From: Vibrio sp. 99-8-1
GTDB taxonomy: Bacteria; Pseudomonadota; Gammaproteobacteria; Enterobacterales; Vibrionaceae
Direction of reading: 5' to 3'
Assembly (NCBI RefSeq): GCF_013114595.1
Contig: NZ_VTXE01000041.1
Coordinates: 1-42,598, forward strand
Length of the DNA stretch: 42,598 nt
Shown here: positions 1 through 7,787 of the stretch, in pieces
Numbering within the stretch: the stretch's first letter is position 1
Layout of the letters: the number at the start of each line of letters is the position of its first letter
The notes under the pieces: model-generated
Database searches by the model: none
Seen by the model: the letters and a program-made list of their open reading frames with translations, nothing else
Told to the model about the DNA's origin: nothing
Translations under genes and position numbers: made by a program

Positions 1-1
1 A

Positions 2-67
2 AACTGGAAGCAAGCGCTGAACCGCTTTATGATTATGTTCGAAGACCGATTAACTGAATACTTGTAA
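2..67 (+). CDS. C-terminal fragment of probable IS256-family transposase
   Basis: Only the last 21 codons and the stop are present, ending in residues ALNRFMIMFEDRLTEYL. IS256/Mutator transposases commonly end with a motif of the form NW-x-x-ALNQF-x-I-x-F-x-x-R, and this fragment fits it. The terminal repeat immediately downstream supports the call. The catalytic DDE residues lie outside the window, so activity cannot be judged. The other two forward frames stop within the same stretch and do not resemble a known protein end. Confidence 0.55.
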   Translation, partial: NWKQALNRFMIMFEDRLTEYL

Positions 68-72
68 CCAAT

Positions 73-101
73 GGCAGTTACACAGAATTATTTACAGGGT
101 C
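73..101 (-). repeat. Terminal inverted repeat of IS256-family element
   Basis: A stretch of about 29 bp lies six bases after the transposase stop, reading GGCAGTTACACAGAATTATT on the plus strand and continuing to GGGTC. Its partner lies outside the window. The stop codon of the neighbouring reverse-strand gene (88-90) falls inside this repeat, so the repeat supplies the last residues (about PCK) of that protein. Confidence 0.65.
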
Positions 102-636
102 CATCTATACGAATAAAGCTCGGGCTGGTCCAGTCATATAAACACATAGCGTAGTTAAAACCGTTCGCATCACCTGGATAGTACTGCTCTGCCAACTGTT
201 GTAACTGTTCAATCGATTTGGTCGTGCCTGAGGGTGGGTTTTGATAGGGAACGATTTTGTGCTCCATCATCTCATCAAACAATGCCAGCACCTCTGGCGT
301 CACCGCTGGAATAGCATGCAGTTTTCCAGATACGTGATTATCTTGCCCTGTTGCGGTAAAAGTACCATCTAGCTCAATCTCAAACTGAATGTTTGCTTGC
401 TCGTGGTAACGATAACTAAGTCCATTCAACTTAAGAACGAACTCTCCCATCGCATCGGGTTGAGAACTGATATCTTCAATATCTATATAACCCAACCCAT
501 TTATCATTAATCGTTGGCCGCTCTCTTGCCCCTCTTGCTTCTCACCGCCTCTTACTTTTTCCAATGGAAAACCATCGCAAACGTAATAGGATACTGCTTG
601 TTTCGAATTAACCTTTACTGACGAAATAGACCACAT
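88..636 (-). pseudogene. Hypothetical protein, probably 3'-truncated by the IS insertion
   Basis: I do not recognise this 182-residue protein. It has no signal peptide or membrane segment and looks soluble, with acidic stretches and a C-terminal aromatic patch (LYDWTSPSFIRID). The start at 636 has a good ribosome binding site: AAGGA lies about 7 bases before the ATG. The last codons (PCK) and the TAA stop lie within the IS terminal repeat at 73-101. The natural C-terminus has therefore probably been replaced, and the rest of the gene would lie beyond the IS outside this window. It is also possible that only a few residues were lost and the product still works. Function is unknown and the neighbours give no clear clue. 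Confidence 0.5.
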
Positions 637-720
637 ATTTAATTCCTTTGTTCACCTATACCAAACTAACATTTCATATAAACCATCATTTACTGAACCA
701 TCTTCCGCGTACTACTCACA

Positions 721-2121
721 TTATAAGAAATCTCGACGTTGGATCTGGTACTGCTTCATCTTGTTATTAAGGGTTCTGCGTGGAAGTTCAAGCTCTTCGG
801 TTACCGTTTGAATATTGCCTTTATGGCGTTTCAGAGCTTGAACAATTAACTGACGTTCGAACCCTTGCACCCGCTCCGCTAGATTATTGCTTGCGGGTGT
901 CACGTTCTGCTGCTCTTCATGGCCTAAAATGGCACGAATAGAGCTGGAACGACTCATTGCTAACACATAACGCTCAGCTACATTTTTCAATTGCCGCACG
1001 TTTCCCGGCCAATCGTGATCAATAAGCAGCGCTAGCTCTTGTTCATCCAGTTCTGAATAGTCCCGCTCAAACTGGATAGAAGCTTTACGTGCAAAGTAAT
1101 CAAACAACATGGGGATGTCTTCTCGCCTATCTTTCATGTCAGGTAGATGCAACTCCATCACGTTAAATCGATAGTAGAGATCCTCTCTAAATCGCCCTTC
1201 AACTGATGCTTTGGCTAAGTCTTCTTTCGTCGCCGCCACCACCCATAAATCTAATGCAATCTCTTTGTTCGAGCCCACCCGCTCCAGTTTTCGCTCTTGC
1301 AGTACACGCAGCAGTTTTATCTGAAAATTGATCGGCATACTCTCTATCTCATCCAAAAATAGAGTGCCTTTGTGCGCATGTTCAATCTTGCCTATACGTT
1401 GACTTTCCGCTCCGGTAAACGCGCCTTTCTCATGACCAAACAACTCACTTTCAAAAAGATTTTCAGGGATCGCACCACAGTTCACGGCCACAAATGGATG
1501 CTCACTTCGCACACTAAAGTCATGAAGACAACGCGCAATAAGTTCTTTTCCTGTACCTGTCGCGCCATTGATTACTGTATCGACGGGAGTTTGCCCTAAC
1601 ATGAGCACTTGTTGACGCAAAGCTGTCATCACGCCAGATTGACCAATCATCTTACTTTCCAATGATGGCTTCTGACTGAGCAGCCGCTGCAAATTTCTAT
1701 TTTCTAGCACCAAACGTCGTTTTTCACTCGCTCGCTGAATTCTGTCCACCAATAGGTCTGGCTCGACCGGCTTTTCAATAAAGTCGTAAACTCCCGTGCG
1801 CATGGCGTCAACCGCCATACTTACATCACCATGGGCAGTCACGAGCAACACCGGAAGATCAGGATCTATGCGCTGAACTTCTGCCGCAAATGTCATGCCG
1901 TCCATCTCTGGCATACGAATATCAGACACCACTATTTGACGACCATTTGCGGTAATTGATGCAAGAGCAGCCTTAGCGTTCGGGTAATCTTCGACCTCTA
2001 TCCCTGCCAAGTTTAACCACTGCTTGGTGGCTTTACGGATTGCGTCTTCATCATCCACTAAGACAACGTTAATCGGCTGAACATGATTGGTGCTGTTTAT
2101 ACTGTTGTTACTGTTTTTCAT
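721..2121 (-). CDS. dctD: DctD-like sigma-54-dependent response regulator
   Basis: This is an NtrC-family activator of 466 residues. An N-terminal receiver domain (about 17-130) has the acidic pair D23/D24, phospho-acceptor D67 (VVSDIRMPEMDG) and a conserved K in EKP. A central AAA+ domain (about 155-375) has Walker A GATGTGKE (186-193), the sigma-54 contact loop GAFTGA (233-238) and Walker B GTLFLDEIE. A C-terminal Fis-type helix-turn-helix (about 425-460) completes it. When phosphorylated by the DctB partner it should remodel sigma-54 polymerase at a distant promoter. The gene overlaps dctB by 14 nt, and the divergent dctPQM operon carries both a sigma-54 promoter and paired palindromes, which identifies the likely target. 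The DctD name rests on architecture and context; the true inducer is not known. Confidence 0.88.
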   Translation of the reverse strand: MKNSNNSINSTNHVQPINVVLVDDEDAIRKATKQWLNLAGIEVEDYPNAKAALASITANGRQIVVSDIRMPEMDGMTFAAEVQRIDPDLPVLLVTAHGDVSMAVDAMRTGVYDFIEKPVEPDLLVDRIQRASEKRRLVLENRNLQRLLSQKPSLESKMIGQSGVMTALRQQVLMLGQTPVDTVINGATGTGKELIARCLHDFSVRSEHPFVAVNCGAIPENLFESELFGHEKGAFTGAESQRIGKIEHAHKGTLFLDEIESMPINFQIKLLRVLQERKLERVGSNKEIALDLWVVAATKEDLAKASVEGRFREDLYYRFNVMELHLPDMKDRREDIPMLFDYFARKASIQFERDYSELDEQELALLIDHDWPGNVRQLKNVAERYVLAMSRSSSIRAILGHEEQQNVTPASNNLAERVQGFERQLIVQALKRHKGNIQTVTEELELPRRTLNNKMKQYQIQRRDFL

Positions 2122-3946
2122 ACGTTATATCCGCAGATGAGAGTGTAAGAGTAAATGTGGTGCCTTGATCCGAGTTTGGTGTCACTTCTAACCGTCCGCC
2201 AAACTCTTTAACAATACCGTACGAAACCGATAAACCTAGCCCCATGCCCTCCCCCGGAGGTTTAGTGGTAAAAAATGGGTCAAATAGCCTTGGCAGATGA
2301 TCCGGGCTTACGCCACAACCATTATCGCGAATAGTCATCTTAACTTGGTCTTCAAACACCACAGTGCCAATATCTATCTGACCTTGCTCTACCGACTCTA
2401 ATGCCTGAATCGCATCAATTGCATTACGTATTAAATTCACAATGATCTGTTCTAGCTTAATGTCATCAGCATTCACTAAAATCGGTTGCTCTGCAGGAGA
2501 CCAATTAACCTTTACGGCAGAGTGTTCTATTTTTGAATTGAGTATCAATAGCGCATTGTTTATCACGTGAGTAAGCTCGACTCGACCGAATACCCCGCGA
2601 GACTTACTGGCAAAATTTTTAAGGTGAGTCACGATACTGGATACGCGACGGATCAATTTATCCACCTCCCCTAAATTCTCTTTTGCTAGCTGGTACTCTT
2701 GGCGCTCGATCAATAGCTTTGTGCTGGCCAAAAAGGTCAATGTCGCTTGCAGAGGTTGGCTAATTTCATGGACCAGTTCTGCAGATAACTGACCTAATGC
2801 CCCTATTTTCTCTGCTTGCACTAACTCTTCATGAGTCTGCCTTTGTGCTTTCTCTGCCCGGATTCGCTCATCTACTTCTCTTTTGAGTTGAGCGTTGCTC
2901 CTGTTTAACTCTTTGGTACGTTGAGTTACTCGCCACTCCAATAACTGTTGGTGTCTAATCCGACTAAAACCAAACAAACCGATAACCGCGAACAACGCCG
3001 CCACCAGCACCGAGATCAACATGGCGTTATTTTTGCTCTCTTTTAATCCCTTTAAATCACTTAAGTAATACAAGCTCCAACCAAGGTTAGCAATTTCTCG
3101 ATGGTGCAACATGTAAGTACGGCTATTGGGTTGAATACTTTTGGAATGAGCGCTATTAAACAGCTTTATGATTTTATTTCCTTGAGGCGATGGAGAGAGG
3201 AACTCAAGATCCAAGGCATCAATCGAATGATGACTGTATTTTTTTGCTGCTTTCAATCGCGCCATCACATCAGCAGGTAGGGTGGACAAACTTCGGTAGC
3301 GCCATGCAGGATCACTGGCTAAGAAGATCACCCCATCGCTATCACTGACCCATACCTGCTCACCACCCGCTTTCCAGTTTGCTTCTAGTACCGACATGTT
3401 TATTTTCACCACCGCAACTCCGACGACTTTTTCATGAAAATAAACAGGACGAGAGAGAAATAAGCCCGGTTGCCCCGTCGTTACCCCTATGGCGAAGAAT
3501 CGACTGGTGCTGCCTTTAATGGCTTGTTTGAAGTATGGACGGAAGTGATAATCGTTGCCCATAAAGCTAGTTGATAGGTTCCAGTTACTGCTGGCAACAA
3601 CGATCCCTTGAGCATTCATTAAATAAAGAGCATCGGCATTCGACTCTTGCTGCCAACTTACCAATTTGTTATTCACCGCTTTTGTCGCATTGGGGTGACG
3701 TGGCTCTTGTAATAGCTGTAGCACCTGATGATCTTGAGCAACAATAAAAGGCAAGTAATCAAAGCGTTTATGTTCTGCTTCTGCCGTAGAGGCATACAGG
3801 TTTAACCTCTCCTCACCAACACGGTGTAGCTCTTGATAATGGGATTGTTCTGTCGTTTTTATTAACACAACAGCCAATATTCCCCCCAATAACAGAGCAA
3901 AAAGCACAATCCAACTGTAGGTTTTTTTAGTGCTGGTTTTGGACAT
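2108..3946 (-). CDS. dctB: DctB-like membrane sensor histidine kinase
   Basis: A 612-residue kinase. TM1 spans about 12-30 and is followed by a large periplasmic region (about 31-305) of the double-Cache/PDC type that binds small organic acids in DctB. TM2 (about 310-330) and a charged coiled-coil (about 340-385) follow. The HisKA domain has phospho-acceptor H393 in VHEISQPLQ. The HATPase domain shows an N-box (NLIRNAIDAI), G1 (DNGCGVSPD) and G2 (GEGMGLGLSVS). It should sense a periplasmic ligand and phosphorylate DctD, whose gene follows with a 14-nt overlap. The gene is transcribed away from the TRAP operon it probably controls. The ligand is inferred to match the TRAP substrate, which the sequence does not reveal. 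Confidence 0.88.
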   Translation of the reverse strand: MSKTSTKKTYSWIVLFALLLGGILAVVLIKTTEQSHYQELHRVGEERLNLYASTAEAEHKRFDYLPFIVAQDHQVLQLLQEPRHPNATKAVNNKLVSWQQESNADALYLMNAQGIVVASSNWNLSTSFMGNDYHFRPYFKQAIKGSTSRFFAIGVTTGQPGLFLSRPVYFHEKVVGVAVVKINMSVLEANWKAGGEQVWVSDSDGVIFLASDPAWRYRSLSTLPADVMARLKAAKKYSHHSIDALDLEFLSPSPQGNKIIKLFNSAHSKSIQPNSRTYMLHHREIANLGWSLYYLSDLKGLKESKNNAMLISVLVAALFAVIGLFGFSRIRHQQLLEWRVTQRTKELNRSNAQLKREVDERIRAEKAQRQTHEELVQAEKIGALGQLSAELVHEISQPLQATLTFLASTKLLIERQEYQLAKENLGEVDKLIRRVSSIVTHLKNFASKSRGVFGRVELTHVINNALLILNSKIEHSAVKVNWSPAEQPILVNADDIKLEQIIVNLIRNAIDAIQALESVEQGQIDIGTVVFEDQVKMTIRDNGCGVSPDHLPRLFDPFFTTKPPGEGMGLGLSVSYGIVKEFGGRLEVTPNSDQGTTFTLTLSSADITYEKQ

Positions 3947-4062
3947 CCTGTCTCTCCAGATTCAATGCAGCTTAACTCGGGTCTGTTAATCTAATATTAA
4001 TATACACCAATAATACGATAAAACGGTGAGTGCGCTAGATGTCCTCGTGATGCCATCAAAAC

Positions 4063-4084
4063 AATAAGCCAAAAATGGCTTATT
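4063..4084. promoter_or_regulatory. Putative DctD upstream activator site 1
   Basis: Perfect inverted repeat: AATAAGCCA, four A, TGGCTTATT. The layout (8-9 bp arms, 4-bp spacer) is repeated 43 bp downstream, about four helical turns away. It lies roughly 160 bp upstream of the -24 element of the TRAP promoter, a normal position for an NtrC-family enhancer. DctD binding is inferred. Confidence 0.65.
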
Positions 4085-4106
4085 GATCCATGCATCCATC
4101 ACAGCA

Positions 4107-4126
4107 ATCAGCCAACTTTGGCTTAT
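4107..4126. promoter_or_regulatory. Putative DctD upstream activator site 2
   Basis: Near-perfect inverted repeat: ATCAGCCA, 4 bp, TGGCTTAT. It has one mismatch between arms and the same core and spacer length as the 4063-4084 site. Paired sites on the same helical face fit cooperative binding of an NtrC-family regulator such as DctD. Confidence 0.6.
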
Positions 4127-4230
4127 CATGGGTTTGTTTCACCACTCCTGTAAGCTAGCTACAATCTCAAAAAAACAAATAGCACCTATTAATCAAAGGA
4201 TTATAAATTTTATTTTGTAAACTGGCCTTG

Positions 4231-4247
4231 TTGGCAAAGCTTTTGCT
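4231..4247 (+). promoter_or_regulatory. Sigma-54 (RpoN) promoter of dctPQM
   Basis: The sequence TTGGCAAAGCTTTTGCT matches the consensus TTGGCAC-N5-TTGCW. GG (4233-4234) and GC (4245-4246) lie exactly 12 bp apart as required for -24/-12 elements. Transcription would start near 4258, about 60 bases before the dctP ATG. Confidence 0.8.
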
Positions 4248-4318
4248 CTGTAGTTGACGAATGATAAATGCTCTAGCCCTACATTTTAGAGCAAATAACG
4301 ATAAACAAGGACGAAAGT

Positions 4319-5326
4319 ATGAAAGCACTATCAACATCATTGATCACGACCATGATGCTCACTGGTTTTATGGTTGCAGAGGCAAACGCAGCCACTGAAT
4401 GGAATGTTTCTCTATGGGGAAAGCGCCGCGCCTTTACTGAAAATGTGGAAAAGCTAGCTGAACTAGTAGAAGCAAAAACCAATGGTGAGTTTACCCTTAA
4501 CATCTCGTATGGCGGTTTATCCAAATCTCGAGAAAACCTAGATGGTATCTCATTTGGCGCTTTTGAAATGGCTCAGTTTTGTGCCTTTTATCATCCAGAT
4601 AAAAACCCAACAATCACGGTAACCGAACTGCCTTTCTCACAAGATGTGTCATTAGCACGAGTCAGTGAGATCTACTCACAGGTATTTAAACATCCTATCG
4701 TTAAGAAAGATTTAGCTCGCTGGAACGCCACACTGCTAATGCCTACGCCATTACCGCAATACAATATTGTCAGTAAGGGCGATACCTTAACGTCGTTAGA
4801 TGACTTTAAAGGTCTTCGAGTACGTGGCCCTGGTGGCATTATGGGAGTACTTGGTAAATTAGACGCCGTGAAAACCGGGGTTCCTTTCTCTGAAGTACGT
4901 CAGTCCATGGATTCGGGCGTTATTGATGCAGCCTCATTTGCCCCCCATGCTCACCTCGCAACCAACTCATATAAAGTGGGGAACTGGGCAACAACCAACT
5001 TAAACCTTGGTTCAGCTAACTGCCCTGTCGTTGTTAACACTGAAGCACTAGAGATGCTAAAACCTAGCCATCGTGACGCTCTGCTTGGGTCTGTGGACGA
5101 AGCTCTGGATTATTACGTTAAGAGCTATGAGAAAAACACCACTGCTAAATACGATGCAGCAGTAAAAGAGCAAGGCTTAACCATGGTCACTTTCAACGCC
5201 GAACAAACAGATAAGCTCAACCAGTTATCAGAGTCGGTTCGCCAAGAGTGGGTTGATAAGCATAAAGGCAACTTCGACGCTCAAACGCTATTCGACTATA
5301 CCGCGAACTTATTCGCGCAAAAATAG
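4319..5326 (+). CDS. dctP: TRAP transporter periplasmic solute-binding protein (DctP family)
   Basis: A 335-residue DctP-family protein with a Sec signal peptide (about 1-24, ending EANA-A). The mature protein keeps the family region around LRVRGPGG (about 170-178), whose arginine normally binds the substrate carboxylate. It would capture an organic acid in the periplasm and hand it to the DctQM permease encoded next. The ATG at 4319 has AAGGACGAA just upstream and follows the sigma-54 promoter. The sequence is not the standard short C4-dicarboxylate DctP that I would recognise from Vibrio, so the substrate may be another carboxylate such as a keto or hydroxy acid. A hairpin (5347-5370) follows the gene. 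Confidence 0.85.
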   Translation: MKALSTSLITTMMLTGFMVAEANAATEWNVSLWGKRRAFTENVEKLAELVEAKTNGEFTLNISYGGLSKSRENLDGISFGAFEMAQFCAFYHPDKNPTITVTELPFSQDVSLARVSEIYSQVFKHPIVKKDLARWNATLLMPTPLPQYNIVSKGDTLTSLDDFKGLRVRGPGGIMGVLGKLDAVKTGVPFSEVRQSMDSGVIDAASFAPHAHLATNSYKVGNWATTNLNLGSANCPVVVNTEALEMLKPSHRDALLGSVDEALDYYVKSYEKNTTAKYDAAVKEQGLTMVTFNAEQTDKLNQLSESVRQEWVDKHKGNFDAQTLFDYTANLFAQK

Positions 5327-5346
5327 TGTCACTACAGGTTAGTTGT

Positions 5347-5370
5347 GCGATTTGCCAAATGGTAAATCGC
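5347..5370 (+). terminator. Intercistronic hairpin between dctP and dctQ
   Basis: Inverted repeat GCGATTT/AAATCGC plus two further G-C pairs around an AAAT loop. No U-tract follows, so it is more likely an RNA stabiliser or partial attenuator than a full terminator. Such an element would keep the binding protein at higher levels than the permease. Confidence 0.5.
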
Positions 5371-5472
5371 CTCTATTGCTGGCTACCATGGACTTGGGCT
5401 CCTTTAACTCCAAGCTCGTGCTGCCATTAACCCCTTATATCTTATTCATCACTTAATAAGTAGGAGACTGAT

Positions 5473-6084
5473 ATGTCTGCAACTGCTTCTGTTTTGGAAG
5501 ATAGTTCGGTCTTAAGCAGAACAGATCGCATGTTCTTTCGCTTTGAATCTTTCCTTAATCTCGCTGGCGGTATGGCCATTTTTTTACTGGTGCTGCTTGC
5601 GACCGTAAATGTGCTAGGTCGCTGGCTTTTCTCTGCTCCAATTAGCGGCTATGTTGACTGGGTAGAACAAGCAATGGCCTTTATCGCTTTTCTTGGTATC
5701 GCCTACACACAGCGAATGGGCGGTCATATCCGCATGGATATTCTGGTCGGAAAGCTCCGTCGTCGCTGGCTATGGTTTACTGAGTTAATTACTACCTCAT
5801 TAATGCTTATCGTCACTCTCATCCTTATCTACGGCTCATACCTGCACTTTTGGCGTGCATTTTCGATTGGTGACTCTTCACTGGATATCAATTTGCCTAC
5901 TTGGCCTGCAAAGTTGGCCGTGCCTGTCGCGCTTACTGTTCTTGCCCTGCGTTTGCTACTGCAAATCTGGGGGTATCTACGCGCTTTCAAACAGGGCACA
6001 GAGTATCCGATTGCCGTACCGTTAATTGAGTCGGCTGCCGAAGTTGCCGCCAAAGAAGCTGAAACCGTAAGCAGTCACGACTAG
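5473..6084 (+). CDS. dctQ: TRAP transporter small permease (DctQ family)
   Basis: A 203-residue membrane protein with about four transmembrane helices (roughly 30-55, 68-85, 105-130, 145-165). It has the DctQ-type stretch VNVLGRWLFSAPISGYVDWVEQ, a WVEQ-like motif in helix 1-2 and a conserved charged turn (GGHIRMDI). It forms the inner-membrane importer with DctM. It lies between dctP (146 nt upstream, with the hairpin) and dctM (10 nt downstream). AGGAG lies about 6 bases before the ATG. The C-terminal 30 residues are Glu/Ala-rich and cytoplasmic. Confidence 0.87.
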   Translation: MSATASVLEDSSVLSRTDRMFFRFESFLNLAGGMAIFLLVLLATVNVLGRWLFSAPISGYVDWVEQAMAFIAFLGIAYTQRMGGHIRMDILVGKLRRRWLWFTELITTSLMLIVTLILIYGSYLHFWRAFSIGDSSLDINLPTWPAKLAVPVALTVLALRLLLQIWGYLRAFKQGTEYPIAVPLIESAAEVAAKEAETVSSHD

Positions 6085-6094
6085 GAGATTAATT

Positions 6095-7504
6095 TTGTCA
6101 GAACTAATACAAGCCATGGCAAGCATGGATAGGGTTGAAATTGGCCTATGGGTGTCCGGTGCTATGTTGCTGTTTGTCCTGTTAGGTGTAAGGGTTGCCT
6201 TTGCAGCCGCCATTGCAGGGTTTCTCGGCTTACTATGGATATTCAGTGCCAAACTCGGCTTTGAACGCGGCTTTTTAGTGGCACTCAAAATGGCCGGAAC
6301 CATTCCTCATTCAAAAGTGTCATCTCTCGCCTTATCACTGATCCCAACATTTATTCTTATCGGTTTTTTGGCCTATCACGCCGGATTAACTCGTTCACTG
6401 TTTGAAGCTGCAAAGCGTTGGGTCGGTTGGTTACCGGGCGGAATGGGAGTTGCGACCGTGTTCTCTACCGCGGGGTTTGCTGCGGTATCAGGAGCGTCCG
6501 TCGCCACATCCGCCGTATTTGCCCGCATTGCTGTTCCGGAAATGCTTAAACTGGGTTACGACAAGCGCTTTGCGGCTGGCGTCGTCGCCGCAGGTGGCAC
6601 CTTAGCCTCTCTTATTCCACCTTCAGCAATATTGGTTATTTATGCCATTATCGTTGAGCAAGACGTAGGTGCGCTATTAATGGCCGGTTTTATTCCCGGC
6701 TTTGTATCGGCATTAATTTATGGTGGTCTAGTCATATTTTTGGCCATGACCCGTAAGGATTTTGGTCCCCCAGTAAAAGGATATACTTGGAAACAACGTT
6801 TTGAATCACTCCCCGCCGCTCTCCCGATCTTTTTTGTGGTTGCCATTATTATGGTCTGTATCTACGGAGGCGTTGGCACACCGACTGAGGCTGGAGCACT
6901 CGGCGCTTCACTGATTCTTGTTGTGGCTCTCTACCACGGTAGCCGTTGGAAAGAGCTCAAGAGCTCACTTATGGAAACCGCCAAACTGTCAGCGATGATT
7001 TTTGCCATTATTTGGGGGGTATTAATCTATGTTCGTTTTCTTGGCTTTGCCGACTTACCGAGCGCTTTCTCTGACTGGATCGTCAGCTTAGAACAGAGCC
7101 CAATGCTAACACTGTTGCTGATCCTTTGTGCTTACGCAGTATTAGGCATGTTCATGGATGCGATTGGTATGCTATTGCTTACCTTACCAGTGGTATATCC
7201 CGCAATCATTGCACTTAATGGTGGCGTGGATGTCGCAGCGGTCGATTCTGCTTTTGGGGTTTCAGGGGTAGGCTGCGCTATCTGGTTTGGAATAATCGTG
7301 GTGAAAATGGCAGAGCTTTGTCTCATCACTCCACCAATTGGCCTAAACTGCTTTGTTGTGGCAGGAGTTCGTCCTGAATGTTCTGTTCAAGATGTGTTCC
7401 GTGGATGTACGCCATTTTTTGTTGCGGATGTTGTGACAATCGCCGTACTTATCTCATTTCCGGGAATTGTACTCTGGTTACCGACATTAATAGGTTACGC
7501 TTAA
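6095..7504 (+). CDS. dctM: TRAP transporter large permease (DctM family)
   Basis: A 469-residue polytopic membrane protein of the DctM/UIT family with about 12-13 hydrophobic segments. Family landmarks include AAVSGASVATSAVF (scoop-loop region), GGTLASLIPPSAILVIYAI and the C-terminal LITPPIGLNCFVV. It carries the substrate using a sodium gradient. It starts at TTG (6095) because AGGAG lies 7 bases upstream and the frame begins there without a nearby ATG. It is somewhat longer than the usual DctM of about 425-430 residues, with extra sequence near the N-terminus and in the middle. The operon ends with two strong hairpins. Confidence 0.87.
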   Translation: MSELIQAMASMDRVEIGLWVSGAMLLFVLLGVRVAFAAAIAGFLGLLWIFSAKLGFERGFLVALKMAGTIPHSKVSSLALSLIPTFILIGFLAYHAGLTRSLFEAAKRWVGWLPGGMGVATVFSTAGFAAVSGASVATSAVFARIAVPEMLKLGYDKRFAAGVVAAGGTLASLIPPSAILVIYAIIVEQDVGALLMAGFIPGFVSALIYGGLVIFLAMTRKDFGPPVKGYTWKQRFESLPAALPIFFVVAIIMVCIYGGVGTPTEAGALGASLILVVALYHGSRWKELKSSLMETAKLSAMIFAIIWGVLIYVRFLGFADLPSAFSDWIVSLEQSPMLTLLLILCAYAVLGMFMDAIGMLLLTLPVVYPAIIALNGGVDVAAVDSAFGVSGVGCAIWFGIIVVKMAELCLITPPIGLNCFVVAGVRPECSVQDVFRGCTPFFVADVVTIAVLISFPGIVLWLPTLIGYA

Positions 7505-7514
7505 CGGCATATCA

Positions 7515-7542
7515 CTGGTGGCACATTTCCATATGCCACCAG
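7515..7542 (+). terminator. Hairpin just after dctM
   Basis: Perfect 9-bp stem CTGGTGGCA/TGCCACCAG with a 10-base loop, starting 11 bases after the dctM stop. No clear U-tract follows. It probably protects the 3' end or acts with the second hairpin at 7572. Confidence 0.55.
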
Positions 7543-7571
7543 CCCACTCTCTAGCAGTATATTAGAACCTA

Positions 7572-7603
7572 GCAGAGTATAAGCACCAACTCTTATACTC
7601 TGC
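7572..7603 (+). terminator. Second, perfect 12-bp hairpin downstream of dctM
   Basis: GCAGAGTATAAG and its exact reverse complement are separated by 8 bases, followed by TTATAAAG. It is the likely end of the dctPQM transcript. A palindromic operator is an alternative, but the next gene starts about 185 bp away. Confidence 0.55.
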
Positions 7604-7787
7604 TTATAAAGCTAACATTAACCAAAATTACATTTTCTCTCTCGGCATCAGTTTCATTTGGCTGTATTACTTGATAACACCATATGCATCACGGCACTCG
7701 GATTTATTTTCTACTATTTGCCAAAACCCGTAGTGAAATCAAAATATCTCTCTTCTTTTCACTTATGATTCACCCTGCATATGGATC

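Larger units (their letters stand above)
1..101 (+). mobile_element. 3' end of an IS256-family insertion sequence (partial, cut by window edge)
   Basis: The window opens inside what looks like an IS256 (Mutator-type) element. A short reading frame ends at 67 with a C-terminus of the kind seen in these transposases. Six bases later comes a sequence typical of IS256-family terminal inverted repeats (73-101): read on the minus strand it begins GACCCTGTAAATAATTCTGT and continues into GTGTAACTG. This shares the ATAATT/TGTGTAA layout of the IS256 terminal repeat. The left end and most of the transposase lie outside the window, so element identity and target duplication cannot be checked here. The exact outer boundary (about 100-102) is uncertain by a base or two. 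Confidence 0.7.
3947..4318. other. Divergent dctB/dctP control region
   Basis: This 372-bp gene-free stretch separates dctBD from dctPQM. It holds two palindromes (4063-4084 and 4107-4126) and a sigma-54 promoter (4231-4247), described separately. A-rich sequence on the dctB side presumably carries a sigma-70 promoter for dctBD, but I could not assign hexamers. No small ORF or RNA was recognised. Confidence 0.7.

Noticed and set aside
4279..4524. Reverse reading frame over the start of dctP
   Set aside because: It is the complement of the dctP signal-peptide region with biased composition and no ribosome binding site.
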